This document shows positions 25,675 through 33,620 of a DNA stretch of 64,000 bases, one piece after another. Source of the DNA: Brooklawnia sp963780175 (lineage in GTDB: Bacteria > Actinomycetota > Actinomycetes > Propionibacteriales > Propionibacteriaceae); NCBI GenBank assembly GCA_963780175.1, contig CAWAAT010000001.1, positions 744,001 to 808,000 on the forward strand. The letters are read 5' to 3'. Within the stretch, counting starts at the first letter, position 1. The number at the start of each line of letters is the position of its first letter. The notes under the pieces were generated by a model. The model ran no database searches. It had not been told where the DNA came from and saw only the letters and a list, made by a program, of their open reading frames with translations. The translations under genes were made by a program, and so were the position numbers.

Positions 25675-26100
25675 ATGGCAGACAACGACAACCCTGTGAC
25701 CGTCATCCCCGAGGATTCCTGCTGGGGGTACCTTGCTTCACAGGAAGTGGGACGCCTCGGTGTGAGCTCACACGATGTTCCCGAGATCTTCCCGATCAAC
25801 TACTACGTTGACGGCGAATCGCTCATCTTCCGTTCGGCCGAGGGCAGCAAGATGGACCAGCTCGCTCTCAACAAGAACGTCGTCTTCGAGGTCGATGGCT
25901 GGACCGACGATGGTGGCTGGAGTGTCATGGTCAAGGGCATCGCCGAACGCATCGTCGATGAGGACGAACTGGCCCGCGCCCGTAGGGCCCCCCTGCTCCC
26001 CTGGGTCCCCACGGTCAAGACGATCTTCGTCCGCGTGAGCCCCACCATTGGAATCAGCGGACGACACTTCGTCTTCGGCCCTGAGCCCAGCCGGGGCTGA
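25675..26100 (+). CDS. Pyridoxamine 5'-phosphate oxidase-like flavin-binding protein
   Basis: 141-aa split-barrel protein of the pyridoxamine oxidase-like group: WGYLASQEVGRLGVS, the strand EIFPINYYVDGESLIFRS, then GSKMDQLALNKNVVFEVDGW and VMVKGIAERI. The family binds FMN, F420 or heme; small actinobacterial members are often F420- or FMN-dependent reductases of unknown substrate. The start at 25675 rather than 25666 is favoured because it lies 7 nt after a -10-like TTCAAT. First gene of the plus-strand insert. Confidence 0.8.
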   Translation: MADNDNPVTVIPEDSCWGYLASQEVGRLGVSSHDVPEIFPINYYVDGESLIFRSAEGSKMDQLALNKNVVFEVDGWTDDGGWSVMVKGIAERIVDEDELARARRAPLLPWVPTVKTIFVRVSPTIGISGRHFVFGPEPSRG

Positions 26101-26106
26101 CCCGCA

Positions 26107-26934
26107 ATGTGGACCCTCACCGGCTTCGCCGACGAGGTGGCCACTGACTTCGCTGCACAGCTCGAACTGATGGCCACCCTGGGCATCACGTTCATCGAGC
26201 TGCGCAGCGCATGGGGCGTCCGGGTCCTCGATCTGGACGACTCCCAGGTCGACCGGGCCAAGGCGATGCTGGGCGACGCCGGCATCGCAGTCAGTGCTCT
26301 GGGCACCGATCTCGGCAAGATCGGGATTCTCGACGATTTCGACCCCCATCTCGACCGCACGCGCCGCGCGATTGAGGTGGCTCATCGGCTGGGCACCACC
26401 GATCTGCGCGGTTTCTCCTTCTTCATTCCCCCTGATGTCCCCCCGCTCGACCACCGCGCCGAGGTGATCGACCGTCTGGGGCAGATGGTCCAGCTCGCGG
26501 CCGACGCTGGGGTGCGATATCTACACGAGAATGAGAAGGCCATCTACGGTGAAACTCCGCAGCGGTGCGAGGACTTGGCGGACCAGTTCGACGACCGCTG
26601 GTTCGGGCTCATTCTCGACCCCGCGAACTACGTGCAGTGCGGCATCCTGCCGGTTGACGAGGCCTATCCGATCGTGGCGAGGGCCACCAGGTACGTTCAT
26701 GTCAAGGATGCCGTGCTGGCCGACGCCACGGTCCGGCCGGCCGGTGAGGGGGATGCTCAGTGGCCCCAACTCATCGAGGCCCTGCACGCCGATGGTTATG
26801 ACGGCTTTCTCTCGTTGGAACCGCATCTGGGGGTGCACGACGCCTTCGGCGGACTTAGCGGAGCCAAGGCATGGACGGCCGCGCACACCGCACTGATCGG
26901 GCTGCTCCGCTCGGCTCACATCCCTTGGGCCTGA
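26107..26934 (+). CDS. Sugar phosphate isomerase/epimerase-like TIM-barrel protein
   Basis: 275-aa AP-endonuclease-2-like TIM barrel as in xylose isomerase-like, IolE, IolH and hydroxypyruvate isomerase proteins. Metal-site segments include FIELRSAWG, YLHENEKAIYG, LILDPANYVQCG, YVHVKDAVL and LSLEPHLG. It begins 7 nt after the flavin gene and is 19 nt from the dehydrogenase, so it probably acts with that enzyme on a sugar, inositol or sugar acid. Exact substrate unknown. Confidence 0.82.
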   Translation: MWTLTGFADEVATDFAAQLELMATLGITFIELRSAWGVRVLDLDDSQVDRAKAMLGDAGIAVSALGTDLGKIGILDDFDPHLDRTRRAIEVAHRLGTTDLRGFSFFIPPDVPPLDHRAEVIDRLGQMVQLAADAGVRYLHENEKAIYGETPQRCEDLADQFDDRWFGLILDPANYVQCGILPVDEAYPIVARATRYVHVKDAVLADATVRPAGEGDAQWPQLIEALHADGYDGFLSLEPHLGVHDAFGGLSGAKAWTAAHTALIGLLRSAHIPWA

Positions 26935-26953
26935 GGGCCGGTAAGGATTCACC

Positions 26954-28132
26954 ATGACCAACCCTCCCACACGCGACGTCGTCCGGCTCGGCATCATCGG
27001 CCTGGGGGCCCAGGGCCGGGTCTACGCGGACCTGATCGGTTCGGGCCGGGTGCCCGCCATGACGGTGGGAGCCGTCTGCGCCCGAAACGAGTCCCACCGC
27101 GAATTCGCCGCCGATCTGGGGGTGGGCTTCCACACCGACCACATCGCACTGTTGGAGTCCGGCGAGGTGGACGCGATCGTCATCACCGTGCCGCATTACG
27201 AGCACCCCAGGATCGGGATCGACGCGCTGGAACGAGGCGTCCACGTGCTGGTCGAAAAGCCGATCGGGGTGTACACCAAGCAGGCCAAGCAGCTCCTCGC
27301 GGCCGCCGACCGGCACCCCGAGGCGACTCTGGCCGTGCTGTTCAATCAGCGGGCCAATCCGCTGTACGCCGACCTCAAGGCGCTGATCGAGTCGGGTGAG
27401 CTTGGCGCGCTTCGACACTCCACCTGGACGGTCACCTCGTGGTGGCGTCCCGATGCGTACTACACCAGTTCGTCCTGGCGAGCCACCTGGGGTGGTGAGG
27501 GCGGTGCCGTGCTGGTGAACCAGGCACCGCACCAACTCGACCTCTGGATGTGGCTGTGCGGCGTGCCCCGGCGGTGTTTCGCTCGCGTCCAGTTCGGATT
27601 CCGGCGCCCGATCGCCACCGAGGACGAGGTGAGCGCCTCGGTCGACTTCGGATGTGGCGCCACCGGCCAGTTCCTCACCTGCACCCACGACCTGATCGGC
27701 ACCGACCGACTGGAGATCCTCTTCGATCAGGGACGCATCCTGGTCGAGAACTCACGCACCGTGACGGTCTGGCGGCTGACCGCCCCCGAACAACAGATCA
27801 GTGCCTCCCTGAGCGCCGAGCAGGCGGCTCTGGCACCGTCGGGCAGGCTCGACACCAGCGGCTACTACTCGTCCACCACCCGCGAGTACACCAGCGTGTG
27901 GGGTGAGCAGCACGCCGTGGTGCTCCAGAACTTCGCCGAACACATCCTCACCGGGGCGCCGCTGATCGCGCCGGGGGCGGAGGGGATCCACGGCGTGCGG
28001 CTGGCCAACGCCATGCTGCTGTCGGCCTGGACCGGACGCGACATCGACCTGACCGAATTCGACGATGACGCCTTCCTCGCCGAACTCAACGCCCGGATCG
28101 CGGCGGAGGACAGATTCGCCCTGCGCAGCTGA
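26954..28132 (+). CDS. Gfo/Idh/MocA family oxidoreductase
   Basis: 392-aa NAD(P)-dependent sugar or cyclitol dehydrogenase. N-terminal Rossmann fold with GIIGLGAQGRVYADLIGSG, then the EKPIGVYTKQAKQLL motif (EKP, about residue 98) and the substrate-site NQAPHQLDLWMWL with its conserved histidine. The C-terminal Gfo/Idh alpha-beta domain follows. AAGGA precedes the ATG. Likely co-transcribed with the TIM-barrel gene. Inositol, glucoside or sugar-acid substrates are all possible. Confidence 0.9.
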   Translation: MTNPPTRDVVRLGIIGLGAQGRVYADLIGSGRVPAMTVGAVCARNESHREFAADLGVGFHTDHIALLESGEVDAIVITVPHYEHPRIGIDALERGVHVLVEKPIGVYTKQAKQLLAAADRHPEATLAVLFNQRANPLYADLKALIESGELGALRHSTWTVTSWWRPDAYYTSSSWRATWGGEGGAVLVNQAPHQLDLWMWLCGVPRRCFARVQFGFRRPIATEDEVSASVDFGCGATGQFLTCTHDLIGTDRLEILFDQGRILVENSRTVTVWRLTAPEQQISASLSAEQAALAPSGRLDTSGYYSSTTREYTSVWGEQHAVVLQNFAEHILTGAPLIAPGAEGIHGVRLANAMLLSAWTGRDIDLTEFDDDAFLAELNARIAAEDRFALRS

Positions 28133-28156
28133 GTCCTCGACAGCCGAACCCTCGGT

Positions 28157-29341
28157 TCAGCCGGCCGCCAGCCGCGGGCCATTGCGCACCACGTCCACGA
28201 CCAGTTGCAAGGCGACGGGGAACGCGTCCTCATCGATGCCGAAGGTCGAGCTGTGGTGCGAACTGGTGAAGCCCTTCGGCTCACTGCCCGCGCCGATGAA
28301 CACGTAGCATGCGGGAGCCACCTGGGAGAAAGCCGCGAAATCCTCGCCACCCAGCATCGGCGGCAGCGCCACCACGTCGTCACCCCAGTGGGCCCGCGCG
28401 AGGTCCCGGACGATCGCGGTGCGCGCCGGATCGTTCCAGACCATGTCGTACCCGACCAGGTAGTCCAGTTCGATCGCCATCCCGGGGTTGGCAGCCTCCA
28501 GTCCGGCAGCGAACTCGGCCATCGAGCGCTGCACCAGAGCCCTGGTCTCGGGGTCGGTCGTCCGCACGCTTCCGCCCAGGCGGGCTCTGGCTGGGATGAC
28601 GTTGAGCGCGACCTGGTGGCCGGCCTCCAGCCAGGTCGTCGACACCACGGCGGGGGTGCGTGCGGCGACCCGCCGGGACACGATGGTCTGCAACTGGCCC
28701 ACCAGGTGTACCGCGGCCACGACGGGGTCGATGGTGACCTCGGGGGTGGACGAATGCCCGCCGCGACCGTTGATCGTGTACTGGAACAGATCGGAGTTGG
28801 CCGAGGCTGCACCGTCCTTGATGTCGACCTGCCCGGTCGGGATGGTCGCCCAGAAGTGGAAGCCGAAGATGAAGTCGAAGCCGGTGAAATAGCCGGTTGC
28901 CACCATGTCCTTGGCGCCGCCGGGCGGGGTCTCCTCTGCGTGCTGGAAGATGACGTGCACCTCACCGGTGAGATCGTCGAGGTGGTCGTCCACCCACGTG
29001 GCGACCGTCATCATGACTGCGGCGTGCGCGTCGTGACCGCAACCGTGCATCCTGCCCGGCACCCTGGACGCGAAGTCCAGGTCGGGACGATCCTCCTGGA
29101 TGGCCAGGCCGTCGATGTCGGCCCGCAGACCCAGCTTGGGGCCGGGTCGCCCGGTCTGGAAGACGACCACCAGGCTCGTCGGGGTGAGCCGCTCGATCCG
29201 GGTGACGTTGCGCAGCCGGTCGGTCAGCTCGGACTCGATGTAGGCGACCGTCTCGTGTTCCTCGAACGAGATCTCCGGATACTGATGCAGGTGCCTGCGC
29301 CAGGCCACGAGCTGGCCGAGGTAGGAGTCGATCGCGTTCAT
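28157..29341 (-). CDS. M20 family metallo-amidohydrolase
   Basis: 394-aa M20D-type amidohydrolase (hippurate hydrolase/AbgB/IAA-amino-acid hydrolase group). Opening HLHQYPEISFEEHET, metal cluster MHGCGHDAHAAVMM, FQHAEETPPGGAKDM and the dimerisation insert GRGGHSSTPEVTIDPV are all present; the C-terminal ligand is in SSHHSSTFGIDEDAFP. It starts 7 nt after the AbgT transporter, so it probably hydrolyses an imported N-acyl or aminobenzoyl-amino acid conjugate. Convergent with the Gfo/Idh gene, 24 bp away. Confidence 0.92.
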   Translation of the reverse strand: MNAIDSYLGQLVAWRRHLHQYPEISFEEHETVAYIESELTDRLRNVTRIERLTPTSLVVVFQTGRPGPKLGLRADIDGLAIQEDRPDLDFASRVPGRMHGCGHDAHAAVMMTVATWVDDHLDDLTGEVHVIFQHAEETPPGGAKDMVATGYFTGFDFIFGFHFWATIPTGQVDIKDGAASANSDLFQYTINGRGGHSSTPEVTIDPVVAAVHLVGQLQTIVSRRVAARTPAVVSTTWLEAGHQVALNVIPARARLGGSVRTTDPETRALVQRSMAEFAAGLEAANPGMAIELDYLVGYDMVWNDPARTAIVRDLARAHWGDDVVALPPMLGGEDFAAFSQVAPACYVFIGAGSEPKGFTSSHHSSTFGIDEDAFPVALQLVVDVVRNGPRLAAG

Positions 29342-29348
29342 GTCAGCC

Positions 29349-30881
29349 TCATCGAATGTAGATGGGTCCGCCCGGGCCGACCGGCAGCCCGATCAGGAAC
29401 CAGATGATCAGGAAAAGCGTCCAGCCGATGCCCATGGCTATGGAATATGGCAGCAGCGTCGAGATCAGCGTACCCATGCCCAGCTTCTTGTCGTACTTCT
29501 GGGCCAGTCCGAGAACCAGTGGGAAGTAGGGCAGCATCGGGGTGATCGGGTTGGTGATCGAATCGCCGACCCGGTAGATCATCTGGGTGAACGCCGGATG
29601 GAAGCCCAGCAACATCATCATCGGCACGAAGATCGGCGCCAGGATCGCCCACTTGGCCGAGGCGCTGCCGATCAGGATGTTGACCAGGCTGGAGATGACG
29701 ACGATGCCGACGATCAGCAACACGCCATTCTGGTTCTCGAGCAGGCCGGCGCCCTTGATGGCGATGATGCTGCCCAGGTTGCTCCAGTTGAAGTAGGCCA
29801 GCATCTGGCTGGCGAAGAAGACGATGACGATGAAGTTGCCCATGGAGGCCATCGACTCGGTCATCATCCTTGCCATGTCGCGGGAACTCTTGACGGTGCC
29901 CGCCTTGATGCCGTAGATCAGGCCGGGCACGAAGAACAACACGGTGATGAGCAGCGCGATGCCGTTCATCAGCGGTGAATTGTTGAGCAGACTGCCGGTC
30001 TCACCGTTGCGCATCGGGCCGGAACGCGGGATGGACATTGCCACGATGCCCACCAGCACCGCGAGCATCGACCAGTTGGCCCACCTCAGGGCCGTGCGCT
30101 GCTGATCGGTGATCGCTCCGGTGTCCTCGTGCACGAACTCTGGGTTGTCGTATCTGCCCAGCCGCGGGATGGTGATCCTGGAGGTGACGATCCAGATGAT
30201 CGGCAGCAGGACGAACACCGACGCTGCGATGAAGTAGTAGTTCATGGCGGTGTTCACCTCGACGGTGGGGTCCACCAGCGCGGCCGCTGGTTGGGTGAAG
30301 GCGAAGACCAGGGCGTCCGACATACCGAGGATCAGGTTGGCCGCGAAACCGCCCAGGGCCGCCGCATAGGCCATCGCGATGCCGGCCACCGGGTGCCAGC
30401 CCATTTTCACGAACACCATCGCCGCCAGCGGTGGCAGGACGATCGGGGCGGCGTCGCCGGCCACGTTGCCCAGGATGGCGACGAAGGCGATGGACGGGAT
30501 GATCAGGTTCTTGGGTGCCTGCATGACCGCCGAGCGCATGAGTATCTCGAACCAGCCGCTCTTCTCGGCTAGTCCGATGCCCAGCATCACAACCAGCACG
30601 AGGCCGAGCGCAGGGAAGCTGCCGAAGTTCTTCACCGATTCCGAGATCATCCGGCGGATGTTGTCGGGGCTCAGCAGGTTCACGGCCTGGATGGTCTCGC
30701 CCGTGGCCGGATTGGTGGCGCTCACACCCGCCATGGCACTGATCCAGGAAGCAAGGACGATGAGCAGGCAGATCAGTGCGAAGAGCAGAATCGGGTCAGG
30801 CAGTTTGTTGCCCGCAGCCTCGACACCGTCCAGGAAGCGGTCGGTCAAGCTCCGCTTCTTCTTGGCCTCGACATCGCCCAT
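29349..30881 (-). CDS. AbgT family transporter
   Basis: 510-aa integral membrane protein, at least ten predicted helices. AbgT-family marks: GNKLPDPILLFALICLLIV near residue 25, AGDAAPIVLPPLAAMVF, GGFAANLILGMSDAL and the late SASAKWAILAPIFVPMMMLLG with PITPMLPYFPLVL. E. coli AbgT imports p-aminobenzoyl-glutamate; other members export sulfonamides. Pairing with an M20 enzyme favours import. GAGGAG lies 6 nt before the ATG. Confidence 0.93.
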   Translation of the reverse strand: MGDVEAKKKRSLTDRFLDGVEAAGNKLPDPILLFALICLLIVLASWISAMAGVSATNPATGETIQAVNLLSPDNIRRMISESVKNFGSFPALGLVLVVMLGIGLAEKSGWFEILMRSAVMQAPKNLIIPSIAFVAILGNVAGDAAPIVLPPLAAMVFVKMGWHPVAGIAMAYAAALGGFAANLILGMSDALVFAFTQPAAALVDPTVEVNTAMNYYFIAASVFVLLPIIWIVTSRITIPRLGRYDNPEFVHEDTGAITDQQRTALRWANWSMLAVLVGIVAMSIPRSGPMRNGETGSLLNNSPLMNGIALLITVLFFVPGLIYGIKAGTVKSSRDMARMMTESMASMGNFIVIVFFASQMLAYFNWSNLGSIIAIKGAGLLENQNGVLLIVGIVVISSLVNILIGSASAKWAILAPIFVPMMMLLGFHPAFTQMIYRVGDSITNPITPMLPYFPLVLGLAQKYDKKLGMGTLISTLLPYSIAMGIGWTLFLIIWFLIGLPVGPGGPIYIR

Positions 30882-30927
30882 CGCAGTCTCCTCACTAGCA
30901 CCTACGCCACCGCCGGCGTGCGGCCAG

Positions 30928-30933
30928 ATTATG
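30928..30933 (-). promoter_or_regulatory. -10 element of the abgT-M20 operon
   Basis: Minus-strand CATAAT (5 of 6 to consensus) predicts a start near 30921 and a 40-nt leader with a Shine-Dalgarno. No good -35 is visible. Confidence 0.45.
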
Positions 30934-30975
30934 GCGTCGTCCCCTCGTGCAGCCGTGAATCCGGATGCTGGACCC

Positions 30976-33230
30976 TCACGCCCGCTCCAACCAGTCCCCT
31001 GCCGAGCGCGTCTCGGTGAGGGTGATCATGTCGGCCAGCCAGTCGCTGCGTCGGTCGGAATCTCCGGCAACCAGTTCCTCGGCGACGTGGCGAGCCTCGA
31101 CGATCAGACCGGCGTCCGCCAGGACGCGAAGCAGGCGCAGGGTCGATCGTCCGCCGGCCTGCTGGGCGCCCAGCACGTCACCCTCCCTCCGCTGTTGCAG
31201 GTCGAGTTCGGCGAGTTCGAAGCCGTCGCGGGTCTCGGCAACTGCCGCCAGCCGGACGGCCGCGGGCGAGTCCGGCCCAGCTGAGGTCACCAGCAGGCAG
31301 ACACCGGGGTGGCGTCCGCGTCCGATCCGGCCACGCAGCTGGTGCAGCTGACTGATGCCGAACCGGTCGGCGTCCATGATCACCATCATCGACGCGTTCG
31401 CGATGTCCACGCCCACCTCGATCACCGTGGTCGCCACCAGTACGTCGAGATCCCCGGCGACGAACTGCGCCATGGTCGCGTCCTTCTCGGCAGCGGACAA
31501 TCCGTCCATGCAGTTTGCCCAACCTGAGGTGCTTCAAGGGCCCGTCGGTCAAGTGCTCGGTCAGTTCCTCCACTGTCGCACTGGGCCCAGCAACGAGGGC
31601 GACGTCGGCGTCCGGCTCGGAAGCGTTGATGCGCGGGCAGACCACGAACACCTGCCTGCCGGCGGCGACCTCCTCACGCACCCTCTGCCATGCTCGATCC
31701 AGCCACGCGGGGTGGGTTGTGACATCGACCACGGTGGTCTGCACCGCCTGTCGTCCGGCTGGGATCTCGCGCAGGGTCGACACCTCCAGGTCGCCGAAGA
31801 CCGTCATCGCGATCGACCGCGGTATGGGGGTGGCGGTGAGCACGAGCAGGTGGGGAACCAGAGCGGCCCTGGTCTGCAGGACCGCGCGCTGTTCGACGCC
31901 GAAACGGTGCTGTTCGTCGATGACCACCAGCCCGAGGTCGGCGAACCGCACCTGATCGGACAGCAGTGCGTGCGTGCCGACCACGATGCCTGCCTGGCCA
32001 TCGGCGATCTTCGTGAGGACGTCGCGGCGCTGAGCAGCGGGCATGGAGCCGGTGAGCAGCACGACCTCGGTGGCCTCGTCCGGCGCGCCCAGCACCTGTC
32101 CGGCACCCAGCTCGCCGAGCATCACCCGCAGAGAGTCGGCGTGCTGGGAGGCCAGTACCTCAGTCGGTGCCAGCAGGGCTGCCTGGCGTCCGGCGTCGAC
32201 CTCGGCCAGCATGGCCCTGCAGCGCCACCACCGTCTTGCCCGACCCAACCTCGCCCTGCAGCAGCCGCTGCATCGGACGCGTCCGGGCCATGTCCTGGAA
32301 GATCTGGTCGCTCACCTCGCGCTGGCCATGCGTGAGGGAGAAGGGCAGCCGTTCATCGAGGGCCGCCAGCAGGCCGTCCGCGCGAAGCCGAACGGGCCCG
32401 GCCGCGAACCTGGCGGCATCCGCTCGGCGACGCGCCATGGTCACCTGCAGCGCCAAGGCCTCGTCGAACTTGAGGCGGTCGATCCCCCGCTCGGCGTCCT
32501 CGAGGCTGTCGGGTCGGTGCACCTGGGTGTAGGCGGTGAGCAGATCGGGCAGCCCGAGGCGACGTCGCAGCTCGGCCGGCATCGGGTCGCCCAGGCCGGT
32601 GAGCCCTTCCAGCACGAGGTTCGCGCACTCCCCCACCTGCCAGGTCGGAATCTTGCTCGTGGCGGGATAAAGGCCGACCAGGCCCGATCGGCTGACGTGG
32701 GCCGCCATTGACCGCTTCCCCGGAGCGGCCCGCCCCACGACCTTGCCTCGGTCGTCCAGCATGACGAAGTTCGGGTGGGTCATCTGCAGTTGATTGTTGA
32801 AGACCCCGATCTTGCCGACGAAGATGCCCTTGACGCCCAGGCTGAGTTGGGACTGCCAGTGCCTGACGAGGGGGTCGCGGCCGAAGAACGTGACCCTCAG
32901 GTTCCCGGTGCCGTCGGTCAACACGACCTCGAGGCGCTGGCGGCGATCATCGCGTCCCGGCTTGGCCTCCAGGCGCTGCACCCGGGCCACGACGGCGACG
33001 TCCTCACCGGGAGCCAGACCAGCCAGTTCGGTGGTCTCGGTGCCCGACAGGTAGCGACGCGGGAGGTGACCCATGAGGTCGGCCACGGTGTGCAGGTTGA
33101 GCGAGGCGAGCGCCTTCGAGGTGGCCTCACCCAGTACCGGCCCCAGTGGCTGGCCCAGCCTCCGGAATGCCTCGGTTCGCCACGGGCTGGCCACCTGCCC
33201 CGCGGCGCTCTGCCGCTCTGCCTTCACCAC
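30976..33230 (-). pseudogene. recG: ATP-dependent DNA helicase RecG, split by two frameshifts
   Basis: RecG remodels stalled forks and branched DNA. Segment 1 (33230 to about 32218) holds the wedge/OB domain and Walker A GEVGSGKTVVAL. Segment 2 (about 32215-31502) holds LLAPTEVLASQHA, DEQHRFGVEQR and LTATPIPRS. Segment 3 (about 31500-30976) holds ATTVIEVGVDIANAS and QLHQLRGRIGRG, then the RecG tail. Removing one base at 32215-32218 and one at 31501 gives a continuous 750-aa protein of normal length. As written, all segments retain conserved sequence, so the shifts are either very recent or sequencing errors. Start is GTG at 33230 or 33227. Confidence 0.85.
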
Positions 33231-33326
33231 GCCAGCAGACTACCCCCGCTCACCGACATCGCCCCGGACAGCACAACGCCCGCCACCCCTTGCGGGAATG
33301 ACGGACGACTATGCCGAAGGGCAACG

Positions 33327-33512
33327 TCAGCGGGTGACGCGTCCAGCCTTCAAGCAGCCGGTGCACACGTTCAGGCGCTGGGGAGCACCCTTCACGAGCG
33401 CGCGCACCCGCTGGATGTTCGGGTTCCAGCGCCGGTTGGTCTTCTTCTTCGACCAGGGGACGTTGTGCCCGAAGCCGGGGCCCTTACCGCAAACCTCGCA
33501 CACGGCAGCCAT
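33327..33512 (-). CDS. rpmB: 50S ribosomal protein L28
   Basis: 61-aa L28 starting AAVCEVCGKGPGFGHNVPWS and ending NVCTGCLKAGRV. Four cysteines in two CxxC pairs mark the zinc-binding form, matching the zinc-type L32 in this window. Upstream of recG, as in most actinobacteria. Confidence 0.97.
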   Translation of the reverse strand: MAAVCEVCGKGPGFGHNVPWSKKKTNRRWNPNIQRVRALVKGAPQRLNVCTGCLKAGRVTR

Positions 33513-33574
33513 GGGAGCACTCCTCGATCTTGGTCACGTACAGTCAGTGCGCGTCATGAAGACGCAACCTGACG

Positions 33575-33604
33575 ATCTTAGCGAATGCTCGTCGGTTCAC
33601 CCAA
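33575..33604 (-). promoter_or_regulatory. Promoter of rpmB
   Basis: Minus strand TTGGGT (33604-33599), an 18-nt spacer and TAAGAT (33580-33575), giving a leader of about 55 nt. Confidence 0.45.
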
Positions 33605-33620
33605 ATCGGTGGGCCCTGAT

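Noticed and set aside
28146..28158. GAACC-CTC-GGTTC hairpin between convergent genes as a bidirectional terminator
   Set aside because: Only five base pairs with a 3-nt loop, overlapping the M20 stop codon; too weak to call.
25666..30881. Genomic island with phage or transposon origin
   Set aside because: No integrase, transposase, tRNA end, direct repeats or obvious base-composition change accompanies the five metabolic genes.
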